DNA of 64,000 bases from assembly GCA_964030475.1 (NCBI GenBank), contig CAXIPT010000001.1, positions 19,622,090 to 19,686,089 on the forward strand. Reading direction: 5' to 3'. The notes under the pieces were generated by a model. That model saw only the letters and a list, made by a program, of their open reading frames with translations, searched no databases and was not told where the DNA came from. Origin of the DNA: Tethya wilhelma. Its lineage: Eukaryota; Porifera; Demospongiae; Tethyida; Tethyidae. Positions 1 through 10,700 of the stretch are shown in pieces (within the stretch, counting starts at the first letter, position 1; the number at the start of each line of letters is the position of its first letter). The position numbers were made by a program, and so were the translations under genes.

Positions 1-489
1 TCAAACGTTATGACGGTCTGCCTGTATATGAATGACATTAATTTTATTATGCTTAATCATTCTGTACACTGAAAGACTTGCCATTATTTATACCTTATTG
101 CCGGACCATACTTTGATTTATCACCATCTCCATATATAACTGTAAACCTATTTCTACTCTCAATAATCCAGGAAGCCTTTGACACTTGTCCACAGTTGAA
201 GTTAACAAAATCTGGATCGGTAGTGTTATGGTCGACTTGGCATACCTATAAAAGTAGGGGATCTGACTTATTTACTACACTGCAATGCAGTTATTGGTTG
301 TACACATACTGCTGCAGTCTTTTCTCCATTTCGGCATACAATAGGATCGCAAGGAGAGAAAGTGTAGCGAAATTGTGGCATATTCGTATCTTGAATATGC
401 CTCACCCTGGGTTTCAGAAACAACAACAACAAAATTTGTTCTAAGCTTTGTTTAATTAGATAAGTTTCTAAGTTGTATGTCTGTTTTTC
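1..489. other. No supportable gene
   Basis: AT-rich sequence with only short open frames that lack recognisable domains. It may be intron or flank of a gene lying to the left of the window. I see no repeat or RNA gene in it. Confidence 0.4.
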
Positions 490-672
490 TTACGGGTAAT
501 CAAAAGCATTCCTGAGATCAATGGTGAAGTCGAAGTAATCGTTGAAGCTACTCTTGCAGAGACATCCTTTACCAAGACAGAACTGTCCTGGGGTATTGTT
601 CTGACCACCTGCAGAGCAGATGGCCAGGCTCAGTAGGAGTAGACTGAGAAGAGTTGCAACCAAATGAGTCAT
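490..672 (-). CDS. Small secreted cysteine-containing peptide (hypothetical)
   Basis: A 60-residue open frame if translation starts at MTHLVATLL, or 65 residues from an ATG five codons upstream. The N-terminus has a typical signal peptide: a leucine-rich core followed by SLAICSAGG, a plausible cleavage site. The mature part is short and acidic, with three closely spaced cysteines (FCLGKGCLCK). A possible splice acceptor (tgtacag) lies just upstream of the inner ATG, so this could be a first or second exon rather than a whole gene. A 39-base piece of its signal-peptide coding strand recurs at 1329-1367. The family is not recognised. Confidence 0.4.
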   Translation of the reverse strand: MTHLVATLLSLLLLSLAICSAGGQNNTPGQFCLGKGCLCKSSFNDYFDFTIDLRNAFDYP

Positions 673-1136
673 AACTGCCCTGTACACAATTAATTATGTA
701 TGGTCATAGTTATATATTATACCCTCGGCCCCGTGTGGCGTACGTATTAGTCCTGATTTGACAACAGTTCCCCTATTCTCCAAGTATGCAGTGCCTAACT
801 CAGATCAGATTTCTATGAATTTTTAATAACACCACACCTGTGACACAGTGAATAATCATTGATCTGTCTTAAGCCTCTCAACAATACATTTTATTCATAT
901 GCAAACTCCCATAAAAGGCAAACCTTATTGCGCAATTGCGTGGGTCGTCTTTCTAAGCTATTGGGAGACCCAGAGTCTCTAGTAAGGTTATCATTGCAAG
1001 CTGAACCCGAGCAATATTATATTTACTATAGTGACTATAATTATAGACTTCAGTGACATGATTGCTAAGTTCATTTTTATGCCCAAATCTTGCATAAGTT
1101 GCATGACGTATAACCTATAGCATGCTTACATTAAAT

Positions 1137-1312
1137 TTTTACCCCCGAATTTCGGCACATGACTACCTCATTTTCATTTTTGATTCCTATGGCATATGCC
1201 AATTAGTTGGCTATCTAAGTGCACGGGACTTATCTTGTTTCCTTGCTTTTTACAGCAGTTCCTATTTTTATAAAAAGTTTTACTACTTGTTTATTCACTT
1301 TTTTCTACACAA
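1137..1312. repeat. Diverged copy of the 35.9-kb foldback element family
   Basis: It carries the blocks atttcggcacatgactac and ttattcacttttttc in the same order as the hairpin element at 35885-36290, with unrelated sequence between. It is therefore a degraded or deleted copy of the same small repeat. Confidence 0.5.
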
Positions 1313-1328
1313 ACATGATGCATACTTG

Positions 1329-1367
1329 CAGTAGGAGTAGAAGAAAAGTTGCAGCAAAATGAGTCAG
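1329..1367 (-). repeat. Partial duplicate of the signal-peptide segment at 630-675
   Basis: The stretch with agtaggagtag, agttgcarc and aaatgagtca matches the coding region of the small secreted peptide at 490-672, including the ATG context. Only the start of the signal peptide is preserved, so it is a fragment of a duplicated copy. Confidence 0.45.
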
Positions 1368-1502
1368 GACTTCCCAATACGTAATACAAGGCTTTCAGTA
1401 ATAATTTTGCTAGTGAGCCCCACCCACCAACCTATTGGCTCTGCTTAGATTAGAAATGCATACAGTTTATAATAAACTACTAACTTTACACGCTTTTTCA
1501 GG

Positions 1503-1960
1503 TTTGTTGGNCATGGAGGAATCAATTTCGTACAATACAGGCTCGAATTCACATTAGAGGTATATATCGCTTTGTGTTTGGCTTGATAATTTTTTTTTGT
1601 TTTTTTGCCAAGCAAGCTTTTCTACCTGATGTACGTACAACTATCTGCTCGCATGCAGGTTACAAAGTATTATGATTACACATATTCACACAGGAAGTCT
1701 CATGTCAAGACCATTCCCATGCAGTAATTGGTGTACTGGGAGTGGCCTAGAAACCATGCAGGCTACATACATCCACACACACACTACCTACCCCAGCTGT
1801 GAATCTGTAGGCACTCCACAGTGGGATGTGGAGGGCGTTGCTATAGAGAGTGACGTAATTCTCTTGTACGAGGAGACAGGAGTCGTCTCCCTCTCCTCCC
1901 ATTGGTCTGCCCCACGGCAGGTGGGAACTGAGGAACATGTTATCTATATAAAGTGTGTGT
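1503..1960 (+). other. Possible exons of an unidentified plus-strand gene
   Basis: Three open stretches are bounded by plausible splice sites: about 1502-1559 (FVG..GGINFVQYRLEFTLE, one N in it), about 1660-1712 (VTKYYDYTYSHRKSH), and about 1797-1922 (CESVGTPQWDVEGVAIESD...). Each begins after AG and ends before GT. I do not recognise a family and cannot show that they belong together; they could be chance open frames. Confidence 0.25.
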
Positions 1961-2152
1961 GTGTGTTCATGTAGATGACCAATTATATTTTGTAGGTTGA
2001 TGGACCGTCTTTAGATAAAAAAAACAACAAAGCAAACGGCAAACTTTAATTATACAGACTAAAAGTCTTTCACTACCAATGCTGTATACAAGGTAGATCA
2101 TGGAACAAACTGTTGGTAATTTTAATGATTTGTTTAGATACGGCAAATTAAA

Positions 2153-3355
2153 TCAACCCTCACATTCCTGTAAAGTGATGTTGAGGGCACTGTTGGAGTC
2201 ATTCACAGTCGAATTGCTCTCCTCCATACACAGCTCATTGCACACACACTCGGGACAAAAGCTCCGTTCATTGTACTCTCCCCGAGTTACGGGGAAGGGA
2301 CAAGTATTAGTGTTTCCAGGAACCCCACCAGGGACCTCTGGAGGGGGCAGTGTTTCAGTTCTTGAGGGCTTGAGAAGATGATAGAGAGAGCCCATGGTAC
2401 CGTTGTTAGGAGCAGGGGTTATTCCTAGCAGAGCTGTATGTGTGTGTGAGAGAGGTAAAAAAAGTTTGTCTTAAAACTTGACCACTAGCTATAGTAGTGT
2501 CTTGTAGGAGAGATCTCACACTTACCACACATGAGGTTGTACAGCTGGATGTTATTAAAAGCCGGAGATGTGTAGTTCTTCTTGAAGGCGGGGCCATGTC
2601 CGATGAATATAGCCTGAGGGGATGAATTACAGACCACACGTAACAAATGATTTGAGACACACAAAGTTCGATTTGTCAATCTGAATCACTTGCCTGCATC
2701 TCCTCCCATATATTGTCATAGCCATGTTGTCCAATAAACAAATCACGTGTAGGAGGCTTGAAAATGCTGCAGTCATTATGATAATATGTACAAAATTTGA
2801 AGGTCAAACTGCAATGCTAGAGAGTACAAAGGTCAAATATTTGGCCAACTTACACATAAGATCCGATGTTTCCAATGGCCAATATGTCGCCATAGCGTCT
2901 AGAGTGTGTGTGTGTGTGTGGAGGGACAATGTATATATAATGCCAAGATGATAAATTTTGTTGCTAACTGTTTGTTGTAGTGGCCAGAATGGAGTCGCAG
3001 AGGAATGTCCTCTTTGAAGTAAGCACGAAATGCAGCACCGGCACTTGTACCATTCTGAATAAGAATAAGAATAAATAATAATAATATTATTATTTATGTG
3101 TGCAATTATGATAATATGAGTATGGATTGCAAAATATACCTGGACCAAAGCATCATATATTTCTTCTTTATACTCATCGCCTAAATGGAGAAGGAATGTT
3201 TTATAACAACTGCCACTAAAATTTTTATTTAGATGGTTGACTTCTAACCTCCAATTGCACTGACATCTGCTGATACTCCATAAGAGCCATATTGTATGTG
3301 GGGAGCTAAACTAGAGGGGATGAACTGAGGAGGAGAGAGAGAGAGAGAGAGAGAN

Positions 3356-3408
<53 letters not shown>

Positions 3409-3806
3409 CTGTAGCATTATCTGCATACAAGAAACATACATATTTTGTTTCTTACATCAGGGAGGTTGACAAGTAGACTGGAGTTGTAAGTAGTCATGCC
3501 ATGGTCTGAAATGATGAACACATTGACACAGTTTGAGAGTCCCCTCTTCTCTAGTCCTTCAAAGAGAGACTGAATGGTCTTGTCTACTCGAACTAGAGCT
3601 TGGTTCACCTGAAGGGGAGCAAACAGAGATGATCAATTAATGTGCAAAATAATGATACAGAAGCATGACATACATAAGAGAACAAAAATTATAGACTAGA
3701 CGTCAACAAAAGAGAAACTGATGTATATACCCACAGCTACAGTAGCAAGCTACTGTGATGGCTATAGTTCAAAGTGAAAGTGAAACCAAATTGCAAACTG
3801 AAAGAT

Positions 3807-3853
<47 letters not shown>

Positions 3854-5188
3854 ATCCTCCGCTTCTTACCAGATCTGAAAAAGGTCCACCTTCGTGACCA
3901 GAGTGATCAGGCTCATCGAAGTACAAGGCAATGAATTGAGGACGAGTGGTCTTGGGGCGGTCCAACCACTCCAGCACCGTGGTAACCCTTTGCTCATAGC
4001 TCACAGAACTACAAGGAAGGAAGGAAGGGAAAATGGTCAAAGATTGTAATCAAGAGGTTAGATAGAGAGACTATATCTAAGACCAAAACGACTGTTCTAA
4101 CTAAGGGGGATACCAATAAGTATATTGTCATTAATATGCATTAGCATGAGTATTTTTTTCCTGTTGTTTTTTTTGCTACACTTACCCATTATACTTGAAA
4201 TAGTAGGTTGGATTGATGCCTATGAAAATGATTACACAATAACGTGAACAATGCTATATTTAGTAACAACAATAGTACCTTCTATTGGAGCTTCGGAACC
4301 GGGCCAAAAATAGACTCCAGTCACATACCCATTCTTGGAGGCCGTCACCCATACCTAGAGACACAAACACATTGACACATAAACACAACACTCATTAAAA
4401 ATAAAAATAAAAACAACTTCAACGGATGATGTATGTAAAGTGAAAAATGAATTGAAAGTTTATTTTGTTATTTGGAATGTAGATGCTGCTATATACCAAT
4501 CAAAGACAACCAATATTGCTCTCAGATTATACATTTCATAACAATTCAACTGTGCATAATTATGATGGGTAACTACTAGAACTACATGTCATGTGGAATC
4601 TTGGGAATGAAAGAGGCTTGCTTTGTATAATTATACTAAAGCTAATAAATGATTTTTAAAGAAATGGAGATATCTTGAAACACTTTCAAGCTAACTCAAT
4701 GCTTTAAAATGCCTTGGAACCATGTCTTGAAGTTACTTTGCATCGTATAAATCTGCCAACATTTTGGGCGCTATATATGAATATACTATATGTATGCACA
4801 AATCGTCAAATTTAAATTTATTTTATTTTATATTCTGTGGAGCAAATCATCAAATTTTTGGACCGTCAATATTTCCAGCTATACGGTATACAACTCATTT
4901 CTTCTTACCGGTTCTCCCCTCCACCATGTAGCATTGTTCTGATCAGGAGAGCCAATATAGAAGAGCTTCTTGAGATCAGAGTCGTAAAACGCATTGCCAA
5001 CGATTCCATGTGACTCAGGGTAGCGCCCCTGGGGAAATGAGAGATAATTGTAGTTGAGTAGATAAAGATAAAGATGTACTTACAGTGACTATTGTGAAGT
5101 GATTAGGAAATGTTTTTGTTGGGTATGCACTTCTCATGTACTCTGCTTTTACTCCATTCGCAGCTGTGAAGGTTGTGTGTTGGTGTGT

Positions 5189-5242
<54 letters not shown>

Positions 5243-6130
5243 ACATGTTCACATAGAGGTATGCACATGGACAAACCATAATACATGGATTACTATGGCT
5301 ATTCATTAATGTGTGGGTAGGTACCATACAGGTGATGTACATGTGCTATCCACTAACAAACCTAGGCTTTGAAGGAAGGGGGTAATGTTCCTCTGGAAGT
5401 AGCCATTCCAGAACCCATCCAGGGAGATCAGCAACACAGGAGGATTGGCACTGGTAGACAAAAATGAAAATATAGTCCAAAGAAAATGACATGTTTTGTG
5501 AATTGCTTACCAAACTTCTTCAGTGTAATTCTTTGGTCTATCTGTAAATAGATATGATTCAGTTAGTAATTGAGTTTTCAAGGGAGTCCATTAACTATTG
5601 TCCATTAAGACCAATTTCCAGTACACATGCACATAATATCTTCATCAAAATATCTAATCTACTTACTTTGTGGAATGGCGTAGTAACCAACTGCTATGCC
5701 TCCACCAATGAGGAGGACAGCTGCCACTGCTGACACCAGCTGCAATAATGTAGAGTTAAACTGTATGTGAAGACTGTCTGAGCATACAGCTTTGTTTGAT
5801 TTAGTACTGCTTCACTTACCAAACACAGACAGATGTAGCATGACCTCCTCTTAAATTTGTAAACAAAACAACATAAAATTAGGACTACCATTGAATTTAA
5901 CTTTCAGTTATTCCTGACAGGTTTAATATTGTGTGTGTTTGTTGGATACATACCCTAGATTTCCTCACTACTGATAAACTAGTAGTACCATCCTCCTGAT
6001 CATCAGTTCCACTCAACTGGGACAGGAAAGGCTCTTGCTACAGACAACAGGATAGCTCATTTGTGAGGAGAACCAACAAAGAAAAGCTCTAAACCAGGTC
6101 AGTACCTAGACAGACACGTACCTCACTCAT
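2153..6130 (-). CDS. Ectonucleotide pyrophosphatase/phosphodiesterase (ENPP family), type II membrane protein
   Basis: About 17 short exons, estimated at 480 residues. ENPP enzymes hydrolyse phosphodiester or pyrophosphate bonds of extracellular nucleotides or lipids using two zinc ions. In order: start MSE at 6128-6130; cytosolic tail QEPFLSQLSG...; one membrane helix (LVSAVAAVLLIGGGIAVGYY, about 5670-5745); LLISLDGFWNGYF (first zinc Asp); YPTKTFPNHFTIVT with the nucleophile Thr and Asn (about 5090-5165); SHGIVGNAFYD; FDEPDHSGHEGGP (about 3900); ISDHGMT (about 3510); IFIGHGPAFKK (about 2600); and the tail MGSLYHLL ending at 2153. All metal ligands and the nucleophile are present, so it is probably active. 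There is no nuclease-like domain, and the length resembles ENPP4-7, yet the membrane anchor is N-terminal as in ENPP1/3. No somatomedin-B domain lies between anchor and catalytic core. Exon borders are approximate. Confidence 0.9.
3335..3409. repeat. (GA)n microsatellite in an ENPP intron
   Basis: A continuous GA dinucleotide run with one N. The serine/leucine open frame over it is a repeat artefact. Confidence 0.95.
3809..3850. repeat. (CA)n microsatellite in an ENPP intron
   Basis: About twenty CA units directly upstream of the catalytic FDEPDHSGHEGGP exon on the coding strand. Confidence 0.95.
5191..5240. repeat. (GA)n microsatellite in an ENPP intron
   Basis: About 25 GA units between the exons that encode LDGFWNGYF and YPTKTFPNH. 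Confidence 0.95.
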
Positions 6131-6458
6131 CCTTGTAGTTTAGCACTTGGTAAGTGTCGTTCAACTCACAAGCACGAAATCATGCGCTATGCAATTAATT
6201 ACCCCTGTTTCCGGAGAGCAGTGACACTGACAGTAATGTTAACATTTACAATGATCACACACACATTATCTGAATTTGCTAGCCAACTGAATGATAAATT
6301 AAAACCATCTGAGACTACAAACAACTAGACTTCCAACATAGACAGTACACAACATCTGATGTAGCAATAATTATGTATAAGATCTTCAAAGAGAGTGATA
6401 CAAAGAAGTTTTATCCAAAAGATCTATAACTCAGTGAATTTTTATCCTGACTAGTGAT

Positions 6459-7589
6459 TCAAATTGTTTCTGCCAATGCACCAAGTCCTATAATTCGGCT
6501 CCTCAGAGCTTGTTTTAAATCTGGCAATGTGGCATACTTGCCATGTTCAGTTTCTGGGCTCCATTGAACCCATTGGTACAACATTTCCACGAGGTAGGTA
6601 TTGGGAGCACCATGGAAGAGACGAGGCTTGGCAGCTATAAGACCAAGCTCACTTGGTGTGAACTTGAGAGCTATTCCTATGTCCCACCATTTGGCAGCAT
6701 GGGGTGCCAGCTTCTCCATGAGTTGAGGAATATCACTTTCAGTAAGACGTCCATCCGCACTAGTGGGGGGTGATTGTTCCTCAGACCACACTAGATGATT
6801 TGGAGCAAGTCAGCAAATGGACATGGATTATGACACATCACAATGCAGTAAAAGCCATAAATGTCATTGATGTCAGTATGTAGACACACATCATCAAGGG
6901 GTGGCATGCAACTGCTAGTCACTCTGTAGCTACTTGCACCCATGACCGTGGCCAAGATGAAACTGAATGAAACTTTAGAGTGCAAGTTAACGGTCAATAT
7001 TGATAAAGCACAAGGATGTCACCATATTGATGTCATACCGACAAGCGTGTAACGCCGAGTGGTCAATGGTATGTGGTACACATACACAGTCAAACTCAAA
7101 TTTTAGCAATGGTACAGCATATACAGTCAAACTTGAAAGATTTTGACCGTGATAAAGAGTGATTGGTAGTTGCCACCCCACCTATAATAATAATCACTGA
7201 CTACTTGTTGTACTTACTAATACTATGTACACTGTGTGGACTCCAATCTGGACAGTACTTTTCCTTCAGTTTCTCAGATAATTCAATCTCTTTGACTGAT
7301 TCCAGTACATAAATAACATTCTCCCATGTCGGACTGACACTGGTATTGCCTCTCAACCAGAAGTCTAGCACACAACATAGCAAATCGCCTGGGTCGGTGA
7401 ACCATTCAGGATGTGTACACTGCTGTAATTGTTTTTCAGTAAGTCCGAGAAGTTTTCCAAGTTCTTTCCACTTTTCTTTAACTGGAACAAGTTCTTCTGA
7501 TAGTATTCTCAGCTCTGGAACTGACAGAAATATGCTTAATAATCAGTCTACGAGCTCAGTATTGCATTTTAGAATGCTTTACCTTCCAT
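6459..7589 (-). CDS. Tandem death-domain adaptor protein
   Basis: Three exons give about 213 residues. Exon 1 is only ATGGAAG (7583-7589). Exon 2 (about 7219-7522) begins VPELRILSEELVP and encodes a death-fold domain (KWKELGKLLGLTEKQLQQC ... FWLRGNTSVSPTWENVIYVL). Exon 3 (6459-6790) encodes a second one (AAKWWDIGIALKFTPSELGLI ... VEMLYQWVQW). Splice phases match (7 nt, then a phase-1 junction giving SIMWSEE). There is no enzyme domain, so this is probably an adaptor in apoptosis or immune signalling, by analogy with other death-domain proteins. The start codon lies only 133 bp from that of the divergent 2A/Roco gene, suggesting a shared promoter. Confidence 0.75.
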
Positions 7590-7722
7590 ACTCTACACAC
7601 GTACACACCCCTAAAAAACCAAAAAAACATTGATCATGTGACATGAGCAACCTCATAGAAGGGGTGTATCAAGACGAACCAACAGACACTGGCCGGCTGT
7701 GCAGATATTTAATATATAAAAT
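7590..7722. promoter_or_regulatory. Putative bidirectional promoter between two death-domain genes
   Basis: Only 133 bp separate the start codons of the divergent death-domain genes. An AT-rich segment (atatttaatatataaaat) lies immediately before the plus-strand ATG. Shared regulation is inferred from the spacing alone; no factor site was identified. Confidence 0.45.
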
Positions 7723-10700
7723 ATGCCTTTGTGGAGTATTCAAGAATGGAGAGCCCGGATTGGCAGCTCCTACTGTGCATTAGGAGTCTGGAGACCAATC
7801 AATTTACGCTGCGGAAGAATCAGAGCGGCTCGAGCTCCAGTTGGGAAATCTTGGTGTGGGCCGCAGAGTCAGTCCACCCCATACTCTCAGTATTCCTCTA
7901 GTTCTTCGGTTGGATTCACAGACAAAGTTTTATCATGGTTTATGTTCTGTTTGGCCTGGATATCTTCATGGATAGCTCCTTCATTGGTCATGAGATTGGC
8001 CTGTAAAAAGATGTACTTTCTCATTGAACCTCGGTCTCTCAAGTGTGTTTTGATTGCACTCTCTTACTTTAAACTCCTCCTTCTATGTTGTGGAGACATT
8101 GAGACAAACCCTGGCCCAGGTGAAGTTTTGTAGTATATCTTCTTCTATAAATTGTGAGGCTTACAAAAACTTGTCAATAATAATTCGTGTTTCTGTGTTT
8201 CTGTAATCACTGTTAGATATAACACAGAAGGAGTTACAGGAAGTTTTTGTTTCTTTGGCATTCAAATGGTTTCAAGTTGGGATTCAACTGGGAATAGATA
8301 CCAAACAGCTGTTCAGATTTCGTCAAAACTTTGGCCCTAAATACCACATTCTAATGAAAGAAGTCATTGCTACATGGTTGAATGGAGACACAAAGGTGGT
8401 TATTTCATGGGAAAATGTAGTCAAAATTCTCCGTACTCTATCAGTCAACGAAAGAGAACTTTCAGATAAACTCCGAGTGAAATATGGTTTATTGGAAGAG
8501 GGTGAACTCCAAGAAGCTCTCAAAAGTGGATATGTGACTCTTCGTATCACAAAAGTGTTAGTCTCTGGATCAGCAGGGAATGGAAAAACACATACAAAAT
8601 ACCTCTTGTTCAATGAACTTGCAAAGCTTGAGGATATACGGAAAAGCACACCACTGTTTGATGATCCTGTTCGAGCTCTTTCTCATGAAATTGTTGGAAC
8701 AAGTCGAAAAGGCTGGCATAAAGTTACTTATGATGAACTTAACGAAATGTTAGCTGGCTCAATCAGTGATGGATCGATAACTCATAGTCATGCTATTCAA
8801 ACCAGTTCCTATGATCAGACAGAAACCCAACATTCTCCTGCTGAAGAGAAAAAACCTACAGAAAAAAAAGATCCTGAAAAACAAGTTGAACCTGTTGTCA
8901 TTGAGGATTCAAAATCCCAAACACCTTCTGTTTCTCGTCAAAAAGTACTTGACCTTTTGGAACAAGGGAAAAAATTTAAGCCATTGTATCTACACTGGAT
9001 CCATTTCATTGACAGTGGTGGCCAACCCCAGTTCATTGAACTACTCCCTGCCTTTGTCAAGAATACATCAGTCGTTATGATTGTTCTAAAGCTACCAGAA
9101 AGTCTTCATGCGTACCCCAAAATTGAGTATTTTGACCAAAAAACTGGAAAACTTCGTGGCACAAACTATGTATCTCATCTTCGAAATGATCAGATCATTC
9201 AAAACTGTGCTCGTACTTTATCCAATGAAGAACACAGTCAAGTTATGGTGGTAGGAACACATAGAGATGGTTTTGAAAGTTTGGATGAATTGACTAAAAC
9301 CATTGATGACAAGAACCGCTGGCTAGTAGAAAATTTGAAGCGTGCACTTGGACCCAAACTCATTTCATTCAACCCACCCAATAGAATTCTCTATCCTATA
9401 AATGCTAAGACTCCAAATGAAGATGACCAACAAGTTGCCAATCAAATACGGCAAGATATTGAATCTGAAAAGGATAGGCATCCTCCTTACAAAATCCCAA
9501 TAGCCTGGTTCCTTCTTGAACAAGACATGCGGAAGTTAAGCGAGGGTGTAATTACCTTGGAAGAATGCTACAAGTTGGCATTAAGCCTTCACATGACCGA
9601 AGCTAAGGTAAAAGCAGCGTTGGAGTATCTTCACAAGTTGAACATCATCCTGTATTACCCTACAATTCTGGAGAATGTTATTTTTGTGAGTCCTCAAGTT
9701 ATTGTTGACAAAATAACTGAATTGGTCGCATTTAGTTTTGAGCTTCGAGCAAAGTCTGAATCAGAAAGAGTGAACGAAAAATGGAATCGTTACATAACCT
9801 TTGGTGAAGTCGAATTCAAAATGCTAAAAGAAGAACATTTTTCAAGGCACTACATACCAGGTGTTTTCTCCCCAGCAGAGCTGATAAAAATATTTACCAA
9901 ACTTTTGATCATGGCTCCAGTAACTGACCCAAACGCATCAATCGTAAGCAGTGTGTATTTTATGCCTTCTCTTCTTCCTGAGATTGCAACAGAAGATCTT
10001 GAAACCTATCGCCCGAAAGATTCTCCTTTAGTTCCGGCAGTTCTTTACTTCAACGATGGTTGTGCTCCTGGTGGTACTTTTTCCCGCCTCTCTGTGTACC
10101 TCATTACTCAATGTGGATGGAAACGTACCGACACACTTTATCGAAACTACATGAAGTTTCACCTTCCTGACGAACCTGCTGAGGTTACGATTATCGATGT
10201 TTTTGATAGACTGGAAGTATACTTGACTGAATCTCCACGTGCTTTTGGAATTTGCTTTGGAATTCTCAAGAAAGTCAAATCTGGACTAGAGGAAGCTTAC
10301 AAAACACTCAGCCAGGATACTATATCCTACAGCAATGCAGTTATGTGTCCAAATCACGGACAGGGAGCTTGCAGGAGCGTACCCCATGCTGCAATTGTCA
10401 ATGATACAGCTCAGTATTGCATATGTACTGAAAATCCAAAAGTCTATTGCGAGCTACACAGAAAGTGCTCAGTATGGTTTTCTCAAAGCATTTCTCTTCG
10501 TGGCGTCCAGTTCATCAGTCAATCTTTGCTAACTGTTTCAAGATCAGATGAACTTCAGACCCTTTCCTGGGAGAAGCATGGCCTAAAGATACATGTACCT
10601 CCAGGAGTACTTTCAGACTGTGATACACAATGTGAATTTTCCATTGGAGCAAGTTTATCTGGTAGTTTCAAGCTTCCGGACAACCATACTTTAGTCAGTC

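Noticed and set aside
3244..3441. Ser/Leu-repeat frame near 3.3 kb
   Set aside because: Translation of a GA microsatellite. Only the flanking PQFIPSSLAPHIQYGS part is a real ENPP exon.
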